Shown here piece by piece: positions 25,944 to 35,541 of a stretch of DNA of 64,000 nt. The notes under the pieces are model-generated. The model saw only the letters and a program-made list of their open reading frames with translations. It did not search any database and was not told where the DNA came from. The position numbers and the translations under genes were made by a program. This DNA comes from an uncultured Spirochaetaceae bacterium (lineage in GTDB: Bacteria; Spirochaetota; Spirochaetia; Sphaerochaetales; Sphaerochaetaceae), in the NCBI GenBank assembly GCA_944389025.1, contig CALXKU010000008.1, positions 1-64,000 of the forward strand, read 5' to 3'. The first letter of the stretch is position 1; each line of letters starts with the position of its first letter.

Positions 25944-28406
25944 ATGGCAGATAAGATTCTTGTCCGTGGTGCGAAAGTTCATAATCTGAAGAACATAGAT
26001 GTTGATATCCCCCTAAATAAAATCGTGGGAATCGCCGGTGTCTCCGGCTCCGGTAAGTCATCCCTTGCCTTGGGTGTTCTTTATTCAGAGGGCTCCAGAA
26101 GGTATCTGGAAGCGCTATCCACATATACCCGTCGACGTATGAGTCAGGCTGAGAAAGCGGTAGTCGACGATGTCCTATATATCCCTGCGGCTCTGGCTCT
26201 CCGTCAGCGTCCGGGAGTCCCCGGAATCAGGAGTACTTTCGGCACTGGAAGCGAACTTCTCAATTCCCTTCGTCTCATGTACTCACGTCTTGCAAGCCAC
26301 AGGTGTCCAAATGGTCATTACCATGAGCCGACACTTGATGTTGCCGCGGGAAACAGTCTGAAGTGTCCCGTCTGTGGTGCTGTGTTCGATCCTCCAAGTG
26401 CTGAAGAACTCGCATTCAATAGCGAAGGGGCTTGTCCTGAATGCGACGGAACAGGAATCGTAAGGACCATTGACAGGTCGAAACTTGTTCCAGATGAATC
26501 ACTTACGATAGAGGAGGGGGCTGTAGCACCGTGGAACTCGCTCATGTGGTCACTGATGGTGGATGTGTGCAGAGCGATGGGGGTAAGAACAAACGTCCCG
26601 TTCTCGGAACTCAGTGAGCACGAGCGATGGATAGTCTTCGATGGACCGGCTGAGAAGAAGCATATCTTTTATAAGGCGAAAAACACTAATCAGGCAGGAG
26701 AGCTCGATTTCACATATTTTAATGCGGTTTACACGGTGGAGAACGCTCTCAAGAAGGTCAAGGATGAGCAGGGGATGAAAAGGGTTGAGAAATTCCTGAA
26801 AGAGGAGATCTGCCCGGCATGTCATGGTACAAGACTTTCAGAAAAAGCCAGAGATCCTCTGATAAAAGGAATAGGTCTTGATACTGCCACAGCCATGACT
26901 CTCAGTGATCTTATTGAATGGGTGAAAAGCGTTCCATCCTCACTTCCTTCTCCAATGCGTCCGATGGCGGAGAGCATCACGGACTCATTCCTTTCCACTG
27001 CCAGGCGCCTAATAGACCTTGGTCTTGGGTATTTGAGTCTCGACAGAGCCTCTTCAACCCTTTCTACCGGAGAGAGGCAGAGAATGCAGCTTGCACGTGC
27101 GGTTAGAAACCGTACGACAGGGGTATTATATGTGCTTGATGAACCTTCAATCGGTCTTCATCCTTCGAATATTGAAGGACTCAAGGGTGTCATGCATGAC
27201 CTTGTGGATGATGGGAACTCCGTTATCCTCGTGGATCATGATACCCAGATCCTCTCTGAGGCCGACTGGATTATCGAGATGGGACCGGATGCCGGAGCAA
27301 AGGGGGGATGCGTGATAGCAGAGGGTAGAATAAGCGAGATAGAGGCAAATCCCGTATCCAGAATAGGCTCTTTCCTCTCCGGCAAAGCCGATGTGCACGT
27401 AAGGGAAAGTGCGGCATTTGACACCATGTTTACAGATGGTGTAATCGAGTTGGAGACGGGTGCAATACATACGGTGAAACCTCTTTCTGTGAGAATTCCG
27501 AAAGGACGGCTTACAGTGGTCACCGGTGTTTCCGGTTCAGGAAAGACCACTCTTGTCCTTGAGAGCCTTGTTCCTGCCTTGAGTGCCATGATTTCCTCCA
27601 GCACTCTGCCTTCTCATGTCCGCTCAATTCACGCTGACGGCATAGCACAGGTCAAGCTCATAGATGCAACCCCGATTGGAATAAACGTGCGCTCCACCGT
27701 TGCAACCTATGCCAATGTGCATGATGAGCTGAGAAAGGTGTTCTCTAAAACGGAGGTGGCAAGATCTAAAGGTCTCAAGGCCGGCGCTTTCTCGTACAAT
27801 ACAGGCTCCCTCCGCTGCCCTGTCTGTGATGGAACCGGTGAGATAAGCCTTGATGTACAGTTTCTTCCCGATGTGGACATTCCCTGTCCAGAGTGCCATG
27901 GCTCAAGATATTCAAAAGAAGCGGATGACATCCGTCTTGGAGGCTTCTCGATTTCCGATTTAATGGCTATGGATATAAACACGGCGATTGAACATCTTAA
28001 AGGCTATAAGCTCATTTACCAGAGGCTAAAAACATTGCAGGATCTGGGGCTTGGGTATCTTACGCTGGGAGAGGAGACGCCTAGTCTTTCGGGTGGAGAG
28101 GCCCAGCGCCTAAAGCTTGCAAGTGAGATGGGCAGGAGACAGAGCGATTCGCTTTTCGTATTCGATGAGCCAACCATCGGTCTTCATCCTCTGGATGTGC
28201 AGAGCCTGCTCAGGGTATTTCAGACCCTTATTAATTCGGGTGCGACCGTTATAGTGATTGAGCATGATTTGGATGTCATAAGGAATGCCGACTATGTGAT
28301 AGACATGGGTCCTGGCGGTGGCAATGATGGAGGGCGCATAGTTGCAACCGGAACTCCGGATATGATCAAGGCTTCTTCAGAAAGTGTTACTGGAAGGTAT
28401 ATCTGA
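25944..28406 (+). CDS. UvrA-like ABC ATPase (UvrA2/DrrC type)
   Basis: The 820-residue protein is about 120 residues shorter than canonical UvrA (about 940). Walker [13 protein letters not shown] (about 35) is followed closely by the first zinc module, so the UvrB-binding insertion is missing. Zinc cysteines are visible in [24 protein letters not shown] and [19 protein letters not shown] signatures are [13 protein letters not shown] and [14 protein letters not shown] second Walker A is [10 protein letters not shown]. UvrA2 proteins lacking the UvrB site are linked to tolerance of DNA-binding drugs in producers and other bacteria. It ends one base before an esterase-like gene. Confidence 0.85.
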   Translation: MADKILVRGAKVHNLKNIDVDIPLNKIVGIAGVSGSGKSSLALGVLYSEGSRRYLEALSTYTRRRMSQAEKAVVDDVLYIPAALALRQRPGVPGIRSTFGTGSELLNSLRLMYSRLASHRCPNGHYHEPTLDVAAGNSLKCPVCGAVFDPPSAEELAFNSEGACPECDGTGIVRTIDRSKLVPDESLTIEEGAVAPWNSLMWSLMVDVCRAMGVRTNVPFSELSEHERWIVFDGPAEKKHIFYKAKNTNQAGELDFTYFNAVYTVENALKKVKDEQGMKRVEKFLKEEICPACHGTRLSEKARDPLIKGIGLDTATAMTLSDLIEWVKSVPSSLPSPMRPMAESITDSFLSTARRLIDLGLGYLSLDRASSTLSTGERQRMQLARAVRNRTTGVLYVLDEPSIGLHPSNIEGLKGVMHDLVDDGNSVILVDHDTQILSEADWIIEMGPDAGAKGGCVIAEGRISEIEANPVSRIGSFLSGKADVHVRESAAFDTMFTDGVIELETGAIHTVKPLSVRIPKGRLTVVTGVSGSGKTTLVLESLVPALSAMISSSTLPSHVRSIHADGIAQVKLIDATPIGINVRSTVATYANVHDELRKVFSKTEVARSKGLKAGAFSYNTGSLRCPVCDGTGEISLDVQFLPDVDIPCPECHGSRYSKEADDIRLGGFSISDLMAMDINTAIEHLKGYKLIYQRLKTLQDLGLGYLTLGEETPSLSGGEAQRLKLASEMGRRQSDSLFVFDEPTIGLHPLDVQSLLRVFQTLINSGATVIVIEHDLDVIRNADYVIDMGPGGGNDGGRIVATGTPDMIKASSESVTGRYI

Positions 28407-28407
28407 T

Positions 28408-29076
28408 ATGATTGAGAAGAGAATAGAGGGGAAAAAAGTGGAGATTTTCAAAGCACGGGAATTCTCTTCCCCAGCCGTTTTCCTCAATACCTTTTCTGAT
28501 AATTCAAAAGAGATATATGGGCACCTTCTTTCTTTGACCGATCGTCCATTTTCCCTTATCGCGATAAGCTCTCTTGATTGGAACCGAGATATGTCCCCTT
28601 GGACATGTGCTAGCATCTCCAGAAATTCGGAGCCGCTCTCCGGTGGTGCTGATAGCTATCTGGATCTTCTTTTGAGCAGAATTGTCCCAGATTCGGAGAT
28701 GATACTCGGCCCAGTATCAAAGCGCATTATAGCAGGTTATTCGCTTGCAGGCCTCTTTGCCGTATATTCACTCTATCGCACAGATGCCTTTTCTCGCTTA
28801 GCAGTAGCATCTGCATCACTCTGGTTTCCCGGTTTCAGGGATTTCGTGCTTTCAAACGAGATGAAAGCTGCTGTGGATAAGATGTATTTTTCCCTTGGGG
28901 ACAGGGAAAGACTTACCTCAAATCCATATCTGAGAACGGTGGAGGATGTGACGAGGGAGATTGTGGAGCACTACCGCGAACTGGGAATTGATACGGAATT
29001 CACTCTGAATCCTGGCAATCACTATAAAGATGCCACTGGACGGATGGCAAGGGCTATTCTCTCCTCTCTTGAATGA
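28408..29076 (+). CDS. Esterase-like alpha/beta hydrolase (Fes/IroE-type fold)
   Basis: The 222-residue protein has the nucleophile elbow AGYSLAGLFAVY (about residue 115) and an acid/His tail with TEFTLNPGNHYKD. This fits the putative esterase family that includes enterochelin esterases and esterase D. It starts one base after the UvrA2 stop and depends on translational coupling. Pairing with a UvrA2-like ATPase could mean hydrolysis of a DNA-damaging xenobiotic, but that is inference. Confidence 0.65.
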   Translation: MIEKRIEGKKVEIFKAREFSSPAVFLNTFSDNSKEIYGHLLSLTDRPFSLIAISSLDWNRDMSPWTCASISRNSEPLSGGADSYLDLLLSRIVPDSEMILGPVSKRIIAGYSLAGLFAVYSLYRTDAFSRLAVASASLWFPGFRDFVLSNEMKAAVDKMYFSLGDRERLTSNPYLRTVEDVTREIVEHYRELGIDTEFTLNPGNHYKDATGRMARAILSSLE

Positions 29077-29108
29077 TTTTCATCTTTTCTGTTGTATGAA
29101 ATCTTTTT

Positions 29109-29122
29109 CCCATTATAATGGG
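29109..29122. promoter_or_regulatory. Palindrome containing a -10 box
   Basis: CCCATTATAATGGG is a perfect 14-bp palindrome that contains TATAAT. It lies 27 bases before the hydrolase ATG, which has its own AAGGAGAG ribosome site, so an operator over the promoter is likely. Confidence 0.5.
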
Positions 29123-29149
29123 GCTATCTTATTATAAGGAGAGAAAAAA

Positions 29150-30019
29150 ATGAAAAAAGCTTTTGTTGCTCTGATGGTACTTTTTGTACTTACTTCAGCT
29201 ACAACGCTCTTTGCCTCATCCTATGCATACGAGTACACAGAGGAAGATCTCATGATCGATGCTGGGGACCATATGATTCCTGCAACACTGACCATTCCTG
29301 TTGGCTCTGAGGGTGAGACATTCCCCGCTGTAGTGATGCTCCATGGTAATGGATCGACACGCCATGAGGCTGGAAACGCTTACGATTACACGGCCCCTGA
29401 GATGGCGAAAGCGGGAATCGCAACCATCCGCTTCGACTATATCGGCAATGGGGACTCGGAGGAGGACTACATCGATTTCACGTATGACAAGGGAATCGAG
29501 GATGCCCTAACATGCTATGAGTACCTCAAAGGTGTCAGTGCTGTTGACATTGAAAGGGTTGGCATCATGGGTTGGAGCCAAGGTGGAAGGCTTACACTCC
29601 TTACCGCAGCAAGAAGCGATGTTTTTAAATCTGCTCTCACATGGGCTGGCGCTTTCGAGCAGAAGGACGAGAGTGAAGAGTATGAGATAGCTCTTGAAAA
29701 TGGGTACTATGAGGTGACTTATGACTGGAGAGAGCCTTTAAAGCAGTCTCCAGCGTATTATGAGTGCGCAATGGGAATTGACTATCATGCTGAGGCTGCG
29801 AATATCAGTATTCCTTACATGATAATCCAGGGAACGGAGGATACGACGGTTGTTCCAGAGACCGCACTTGCTATTGAGAGCGCGTTGGTGAACTCTCCGA
29901 ATGCTCCGATTTACTGGGTGGAGAATTGCGATCATACGTTCAATGTATTTACAGGAGATACTTCAGCCCTAGAGGAGACTACGACGGCGACAACCGTATG
30001 GTTCCTCGCAACCCTTTAA
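29150..30019 (+). CDS. Secreted alpha/beta hydrolase
   Basis: The 289-residue protein has a signal peptide (about 23 residues, MKKAFVALMVLFVLTSATTL..). The mature enzyme has the oxyanion motif MLHGNGSTRHEA, nucleophile GWSQGGRL (about residue 143), acid in GTEDTTVVPE and histidine in NCDHTFNVF. It resembles dienelactone-hydrolase-like/serine aminopeptidase S33 esterases. Predicted location is the periplasm. It has its own promoter, palindrome and terminator. Confidence 0.8.
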   Translation: MKKAFVALMVLFVLTSATTLFASSYAYEYTEEDLMIDAGDHMIPATLTIPVGSEGETFPAVVMLHGNGSTRHEAGNAYDYTAPEMAKAGIATIRFDYIGNGDSEEDYIDFTYDKGIEDALTCYEYLKGVSAVDIERVGIMGWSQGGRLTLLTAARSDVFKSALTWAGAFEQKDESEEYEIALENGYYEVTYDWREPLKQSPAYYECAMGIDYHAEAANISIPYMIIQGTEDTTVVPETALAIESALVNSPNAPIYWVENCDHTFNVFTGDTSALEETTTATTVWFLATL

Positions 30020-30040
30020 GCATATGATTTGCTTGTTTCG

Positions 30041-30063
30041 GCCTGCCTTGTGCAGGCTTTTTT
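30041..30063 (+). terminator. Intrinsic terminator after the secreted hydrolase
   Basis: GCCTGC and GCAGGC surround a five-base loop and are followed by six T residues. It abuts the stop codon of the convergent transporter. Confidence 0.85.
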
Positions 30064-31163
30064 CATACTGCAAGGGAAAAGAGTGCAAGAGCCAGTAGAA
30101 GCGCGAAGTTCCAGAGCAGGAACAGGAGCATGTATCTCTCTTTCTTTCCACCTTTTCTTTTCATGTAGAACTTGAGGGATATCAGGGAGGCAAGGGATGC
30201 TATCGGGGTACCGAGTCCTCCGATATCAGTTCCGATGAGAACACCTTCAAAACTATCGGAAAACGGGGATAGCAGTATCGCGGCAGGCACGTTGCTTATC
30301 ACCTGGGATACGAGAGCACTGGTTGCTATCGGGTGGCTTTCCATCGGGGATGAAAGCAGATTCCTTACCGCCTCAATGTTGCCCATGTTCTCACTGAATA
30401 TGAAGAAACATACGAATGTAAGAAGAAGTATGTAATCAATCTTCAGAAGTATCTTCCTATCCCAGATAAGCAGTATGATAGCCTCCGCGAAGAACAGCAT
30501 TCTCCAATCTATCACTCTGAATACGGCAAGAAGGGCCACAATAAGAAGAGCGATGTATAATGCAGTCTTTTTACTATCCACGCTTATACCCTCATTCTGG
30601 CTCTCAAGAGCATGGCTTCTTCTCAGAAGGATGAATGAGAGTGCCAGAACAAGGATGAGCGAGATGGCAGAGTAGGGAAGAATGGTCCTGAAGAACGGAG
30701 CGGCATCCACATTGAAGAATGAGCAGATATACAGGTTCTGCGGATTGCCTACAGGGGTTGTCATGGAGCCAAGGTTCGCACTTATGGTCTCAAGCACTAC
30801 AACTTTTGCCACATGCTCCTCATCCACTCTCGCCATATCGAGAATCATCATCGAGAATGGTACGAATATAAGCAGTGATACATCGTTGGTAAAGAACATC
30901 GAAGAGATGAAAACAATCATGACAAGAAGGATTGATAGCCTTCTTGTATTGCCAGCCTTCCTTTCAATCGAGTAGGCAACGGAATCAAAGAAATGCGAGG
31001 CTTTAAGCCCTTCTGATATCCCCATCAGAGAAAATAGGAGTGCCAGCGTCCTGAAATCTATCGCATCAAGCCAAGCCTTGGATGGTGGATTGAAGAGTGC
31101 TGAGATTAAAGCGGCTATTAGGGCTATGACGAAGGTTGTCTCATTCTTTATAAATCTTACCAT
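30063..31163 (-). CDS. ArsB/NhaD/SLC13-like anion permease
   Basis: The 366-residue membrane protein has about 10 segments and duplicated half-helix motifs typical of the ion transporter superfamily: FTNDVSLLIFVPFSMMI, LGSMTTPVGNPQNLYI and VISNVPAAILLSPFS. It is shorter than SLC13 proteins and nearer to the CitM/ArsB-like permeases. The substrate is unclear. The start ATG 31163 has no Shine-Dalgarno. Confidence 0.7.
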   Translation of the reverse strand: MVRFIKNETTFVIALIAALISALFNPPSKAWLDAIDFRTLALLFSLMGISEGLKASHFFDSVAYSIERKAGNTRRLSILLVMIVFISSMFFTNDVSLLIFVPFSMMILDMARVDEEHVAKVVVLETISANLGSMTTPVGNPQNLYICSFFNVDAAPFFRTILPYSAISLILVLALSFILLRRSHALESQNEGISVDSKKTALYIALLIVALLAVFRVIDWRMLFFAEAIILLIWDRKILLKIDYILLLTFVCFFIFSENMGNIEAVRNLLSSPMESHPIATSALVSQVISNVPAAILLSPFSDSFEGVLIGTDIGGLGTPIASLASLISLKFYMKRKGGKKERYMLLFLLWNFALLLALALFSLAV

Positions 31164-31200
31164 TTCAAGTGGAAAATGGTATTTTCTTTACTTCACAGCG

Positions 31201-32589
31201 TCAAGACTTACGCATCATCAACTTTCTCTTTTCCCTCATTATCACGATTTCCCCTGCTACGAGAGCCATTATTCCGACTGCCGAGTTGCTTATCGCCATC
31301 GTGTATCCTACAGCCTCGTATCCCATTGCAGTGAAGTGCTGGAAGAAGAAGATAACTGGAAGACGGAAGATGAATATGCGTGAGAAATTGATCAGGAGCA
31401 TTATCTTCGTCTTTCCCAGTCCAAGAAGCAGGGTGAAACTCGAATATGCGAAAGAAAGGAGAATGCATCCGAAAAGCTCATAATTGAATATTTCACATAT
31501 CGTCTGATGGAAAACAGGGTCATAACCACCACGTGAGAGTGAGAAAAGATGCGCTATGGGACTTGTAAGGATTCTCATGATGAAGAAACCGAGAAAGCCT
31601 ATTGCAAAAACAGCAAGCTGAAGATGCCTGTATACTTTCACCGTTCTTTCAAAGTTTCCATTCCCATAAAGCTGTCCTTCGATGGTCGCTCCTCCATCTT
31701 CGAATCCTGTCTGAATCCCCGTCAGCAGGCCCGACATGTTGTTAGATATCCCTGCAGCCCCTACTATCTCAGTCCCGTATCCTGCGGCCATCTTGTTCAC
31801 CATCGCCTTTCCTGCTGCGAATGCTATCTTCTCCACCATTGAAGGGATTGAAAGTCTGAATATTGGAGCAAGAGTGCCCTTGAATTTAACGTAATGTATG
31901 GAGTAGGAGAAGGCATCATCCTTTTTCAGCAGTGATGAGAGTGCGAAGAGGAACAGGACGAGATAGCTGATCAGTGATGCAACTGCGATGGAGACGATGT
32001 TTCCGTTCATCACGTATACGAACAGTGCTGTGAGAAGGAGTTTGATGATGACTGTGGCAAGATTTAAAAAGAGTATTTTCCTGCTTCTTCCACGGCAGCG
32101 CTCGTTCGATATGTATATCGTATTGAAGAACTGTATGATTATTCCCAGCAGCGTTATTACGAAATATGTTGAGCCGAGGCTGATGAAGACCTCAGGCGTT
32201 CCCGCGAGACGCAGAATCATGGGTGTAAAGGGAAGTATCAGGAGAATGAGGGCTGAGAGGATCATGCATAGCGTGACTGTCGTCGAGAGTATCGTCCTTA
32301 TTCTCTCTCCATCCCCGCTACCGTAGGCATGGGCGATGAGAATACCACCTCCCACGCTGAGTCCGCCTCCGATTGCCAGCACTATGTGCTGAAGCTGCAC
32401 CATGTATACGACTGTTGATACCGCATCCGAGGAGATCGAACTTGCCATGAGCGTGTCCAGCACTGCAAAAAGCATGCTCATCCATGAGTATAAGGCGAGG
32501 GGAAGGCATACCTTGAATACAACCTTCCAGATATTTCCTTCCTGAACCTCTTTCCTGAAACTTTCATCTTTAGCTGTTATGGAAATCAT
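31201..32589 (-). CDS. MATE family efflux transporter
   Basis: The 462-residue protein has 12 membrane segments and MATE features (VCLPLALYSWMSMLFAVLDTL; LSIPSMVEKIAFAAGKAM). It is on the opposite strand from the AraC regulator, which may control it. On the minus strand TATAAC lies six bases before ATG 32589, so the transcript is predicted to be leaderless. Confidence 0.8.
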   Translation of the reverse strand: MISITAKDESFRKEVQEGNIWKVVFKVCLPLALYSWMSMLFAVLDTLMASSISSDAVSTVVYMVQLQHIVLAIGGGLSVGGGILIAHAYGSGDGERIRTILSTTVTLCMILSALILLILPFTPMILRLAGTPEVFISLGSTYFVITLLGIIIQFFNTIYISNERCRGRSRKILFLNLATVIIKLLLTALFVYVMNGNIVSIAVASLISYLVLFLFALSSLLKKDDAFSYSIHYVKFKGTLAPIFRLSIPSMVEKIAFAAGKAMVNKMAAGYGTEIVGAAGISNNMSGLLTGIQTGFEDGGATIEGQLYGNGNFERTVKVYRHLQLAVFAIGFLGFFIMRILTSPIAHLFSLSRGGYDPVFHQTICEIFNYELFGCILLSFAYSSFTLLLGLGKTKIMLLINFSRIFIFRLPVIFFFQHFTAMGYEAVGYTMAISNSAVGIMALVAGEIVIMREKRKLMMRKS

Positions 32590-32681
32590 AGGTGTGTTAT
32601 ATCTTAAAATTCCAGTTAAAATGAAGGTAAATAATTAAGTTTTTGCTTTAAACTGCTGTTTTCTTATGATAGAACATTCAT

Positions 32682-33458
32682 ATGAATGAGATTTTTACGT
32701 GCACGTTCAGAAAAGGGGATGCGTTCGATGCCATGCCCGAGCTTCATAGTCATTCATCCTATGAGCTGTATTATCTCGTCTCTGGAGAGAGAAGGTATTT
32801 CATACAGGATACGGTGTTCACCGTTCATGCAAAGGGCTTCGTATTCATAAAACCTGGGCTCTATCATAAGACTTCATTCTCCGGGCATGGAATACATATG
32901 CGTTATTTCGCGCTTGTTCCTGAATCGTGGTTTTCCAAGTGGGATGAAGCTCTTCCTCCGTTCTTTCTTTCTGAGAACATGGCAGAACTCGAGTATGCCT
33001 TCTCTCGTCTTCAGAAGGAGAGTGAGGAAGATGGAAAGCTTAATAGCATGATGTGCCGTGCAATCTCTATGGAGATACTCGCTCAGGCATTCAGGGCTTA
33101 TCAAAGAGGGCAGGGTGGGACAGATGAGCTTATCAGGGCTGTAAGCACGTATGTGAGGGAAAACATACGCTCTTCCCTCTCCCTTGATGATATTGCGAAG
33201 CATATCGGGCTCAGTGCACCGTATCTTTCGTCGCTTTTTCATCAAAAATCCGGCATGAGGCTTTCCGATTTCATACGTTCGACGCGGATTTCCGTTGCCG
33301 CCGATATCCTTCGCTCCGGTGGCAAGGTGGCAGATGCCTCCGATGAGGCGGGATTCTCCGATCCCTCATATTTCAAAGATGTTTTCAGAGCTGTAATGAA
33401 GATAAGCCCCTCCGCATACCGTAAGACTTTCAGGAACGGTATCAATAGAGAAGGGTGA
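32682..33458 (+). CDS. AraC family transcriptional regulator
   Basis: The 258-residue protein has an N-terminal cupin (ELHSHSSYELYYLVSGE; FIKPGLYHK) and a C-terminal double helix-turn-helix (LSLDDIAKHIGLSAPYLSSLFHQKSG; EAGFSDPSYFKDVFRAVMKISPSAYR). It is divergent from the MATE gene. TATGAT lies 11 bases before the ATG and there is no Shine-Dalgarno. Its 3' end overlaps the convergent SDR gene by 17 bases. Confidence 0.85.
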   Translation: MNEIFTCTFRKGDAFDAMPELHSHSSYELYYLVSGERRYFIQDTVFTVHAKGFVFIKPGLYHKTSFSGHGIHMRYFALVPESWFSKWDEALPPFFLSENMAELEYAFSRLQKESEEDGKLNSMMCRAISMEILAQAFRAYQRGQGGTDELIRAVSTYVRENIRSSLSLDDIAKHIGLSAPYLSSLFHQKSGMRLSDFIRSTRISVAADILRSGGKVADASDEAGFSDPSYFKDVFRAVMKISPSAYRKTFRNGINREG

Positions 33459-34245
33459 GTATCCTTTCAACCGCTCTTTGGGGAAGAAGGCGAAGAAGCA
33501 GCATAAGAGCTGAGTATTCAAGACCTATCGGTTTTCTTACTGGAGGTCTTCTCATACTGGCAACCTTGAGTGCCGCTTTAGCGACTGTCATTGGGCTTTT
33601 CCCGCTCCTCTCGTCCCTCTCCATCTTTCTTATTGCTTTAAACGCATCATCTTTGTAAACGGAGTTCTCTGGAATGTACGTCTTCCTTTTTGCAGTGAAA
33701 TCGGTCTTCGTGTCTCCAGGCTCCAATAGCACCGTGTGTACTCCATGTTTTCTTCCTTCCATCCTAAGGGCCTCCGAATATGCTTCAAGGGCGTACTTGC
33801 TTGAAGAGTAGTGGCTCTGGTAGGGGATGGGAACGCGGCCTGCTATGCTTGAGATGAATATTACTAGAGATCGCTCATTTTCTCTCAGCATTGGAAGAAA
33901 GACCTGATTGACCATCATCGGTCCGAAATAGTTCACATCAAGCTGCTTTTTTGCCAAAGCGATATCCATCTCTTCCGCACTTCCCGCGATACCGAAACCG
34001 GCGGCATGGATGATGATTGAAAGTCTGTCTATTTTCCCTTTGAGAGAAAGAAGAGAGTTTTCATCCGTTACATCCGCTCTCAGTGATATAATCCTTCCTG
34101 AGCCTATCCTCTCATCTTTTTCCTCAATGCTTCTGCTTACCGCATAAACCGTATATCCGTTTCTTGCAAACAGGGTGGTAATCTCACGACCTATGCCGCT
34201 TGATGCCCCCGTTACGAGTACGTTTTCTCCGTAAATCTTATTCAT
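33442..34245 (-). CDS. Short-chain dehydrogenase/reductase
   Basis: The 267-residue protein has the Rossmann motif VTGASSGIGRE (about 11), NYFG, catalytic serine in FISSIAGR and YSSSKYALEAY (YxxxK). The end is hydrophobic (YSALMLLLRLLP), so membrane association is possible. TAACAT is seven bases before the ATG on the minus strand, another probable leaderless gene. Confidence 0.85.
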   Translation of the reverse strand: MNKIYGENVLVTGASSGIGREITTLFARNGYTVYAVSRSIEEKDERIGSGRIISLRADVTDENSLLSLKGKIDRLSIIIHAAGFGIAGSAEEMDIALAKKQLDVNYFGPMMVNQVFLPMLRENERSLVIFISSIAGRVPIPYQSHYSSSKYALEAYSEALRMEGRKHGVHTVLLEPGDTKTDFTAKRKTYIPENSVYKDDAFKAIRKMERDERSGKSPMTVAKAALKVASMRRPPVRKPIGLEYSALMLLLRLLPQRAVERILTLLY

Positions 34246-34285
34246 CAGGTGAATGTTAGCTTTTTCCGCCGTATCGGAAAAGAGG

Positions 34286-35461
34286 TCAATGCGTTTTCCC
34301 GTAGTCGGCGATTATCCTTTCATATCTCTCTCGGACATCCTTCGCTGCATCCTCCTTGCTCCGGTAGATGCTCTTCTGGGCATTCTTTCCAACCTCTTCT
34401 CTCATTCCAGCATCGGAGAGGATTCTTCTCATCTCCTTCGCATATGTTTTCTCATCCTCTTTTGTCAGGAACGCGTTGTAGCCATCCTTTGTTCCTTCTG
34501 AACACACGGCCCCTTCTATAAGCAGGGAGGGAAGGCGTAGTGCGGCTGCCTCTATGAGGACTATGCTCGCATTGTCATAAAGGGATGGGAATGTCATGAG
34601 ATCAGAGGCGGCATAAACCTTTTTAAGAAGATCCCTGTCGTGAATTTGACCTGTGAATATCACATTATCCTGAATCTGGTACTCCCTTACCATTTTCTGA
34701 TATTTCTCACTGTCTGGCCCCGATCCGACAGAAATGAGCGTGCACTCGAAACCTTCCTCCTTTAGAATCCTCATTGCTGCAAGAACCAGATCAAGGTTCT
34801 TCTCCTTTCTCTGCTGCCCTATGAACATCGCGACAGGGCCGTCCTTGATTCCAAGATACTCCCGTCCTTCTTTCCTCAGCTTCTGATATTCCTCATCATC
34901 AGGTTTATTAAAATTGCAGAAATTGCGTACAGTCTCGATCTCTCCCTTATAACCGTAGCTTCTAAGTACTCGACCACTAGCATCGTTTACAGCCCAAACA
35001 TAATCTGCCATTTCAAAGCTGTGTATGACATATTTGAGTACGAGGCTGGTGATGAACTCGCTTTTTACTACTCTTTTTATGTCTTTCTTGAACTGTGAGT
35101 GGAATGTCATTACGACAGGTATGTTCTTCTTCCTGGCTGTCTTTATCGCGTAGCGTCCCATCATGAAAGGGGAGTGGGCATGTACTATGTCGAAATCGAG
35201 CGAATTGACTTTATCTTTAACTTCTTTCCTTATTTTCGTGTATCCGTATGGGGAGATCATAGGAATGACATGCATTATGCTCCTTAGTACTTTCTCATCG
35301 CCTTTCTTCTTATCGTAATCAAGCGATCCCCCCCCCCAGCCCGAAACAATGGCATAACAGTCATCGCCAAGACGCCTGAGCTCATGCACATAATCGAATA
35401 CGACTTCGCCAACCCCGTCAAGTACGGGTGGATATGATTCACTGAACTGTCCAATTAGCAT
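34286..35461 (-). CDS. Glycosyltransferase family 4 protein with poly-G tract
   Basis: The 391-residue GT-B enzyme starts at 35461 behind AGAGGAAGA. N-terminal GQFSESYPPVLDGVGEVVFD and C-terminal donor site (VGSGPDSEKY; FPSLYDNASIVLIEAAALRLP, with an E-x7-E-like motif) fit GT4 enzymes that glycosylate diacylglycerol or phosphatidylinositol-like lipids. A run of ten G residues in codons 43-46 encodes WGGGS and would shift the frame on slippage. The current length leaves the gene open. The longer frame to 35521 crosses a terminator and is rejected. Confidence 0.8.
   Translation of the reverse strand: MLIGQFSESYPPVLDGVGEVVFDYVHELRRLGDDCYAIVSGWGGGSLDYDKKKGDEKVLRSIMHVIPMISPYGYTKIRKEVKDKVNSLDFDIVHAHSPFMMGRYAIKTARKKNIPVVMTFHSQFKKDIKRVVKSEFITSLVLKYVIHSFEMADYVWAVNDASGRVLRSYGYKGEIETVRNFCNFNKPDDEEYQKLRKEGREYLGIKDGPVAMFIGQQRKEKNLDLVLAAMRILKEEGFECTLISVGSGPDSEKYQKMVREYQIQDNVIFTGQIHDRDLLKKVYAASDLMTFPSLYDNASIVLIEAAALRLPSLLIEGAVCSEGTKDGYNAFLTKEDEKTYAKEMRRILSDAGMREEVGKNAQKSIYRSKEDAAKDVRERYERIIADYGKTH
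35328..35337. repeat. C10/G10 homopolymer inside the glycosyltransferase gene
   Basis: Ten consecutive C residues on the plus strand (G on the coding strand) lie 125-135 bases into the coding sequence. It is the longest G/C run I noticed. It is placed where slippage would truncate the protein at about 45 residues. Confidence 0.9.
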
Positions 35462-35492
35462 ATTATCTTCCTCTTTTTGCTGATTATATACG

Positions 35493-35521
35493 AAAAAATG
35501 CCCCCACAAAAGCGGAGGCAT
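35493..35521 (-). terminator. Terminator upstream of the glycosyltransferase
   Basis: On the minus strand ATGCCTCCGC pairs with GTGGGGGCAT around TTTT, with two G-U pairs and six T residues after it. It ends the TRAP permease transcript. TATATAAT follows within ten bases and probably starts the glycosyltransferase transcript. Confidence 0.8.
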
Positions 35522-35541
35522 TGCTAAAAAATGAATAAGCC

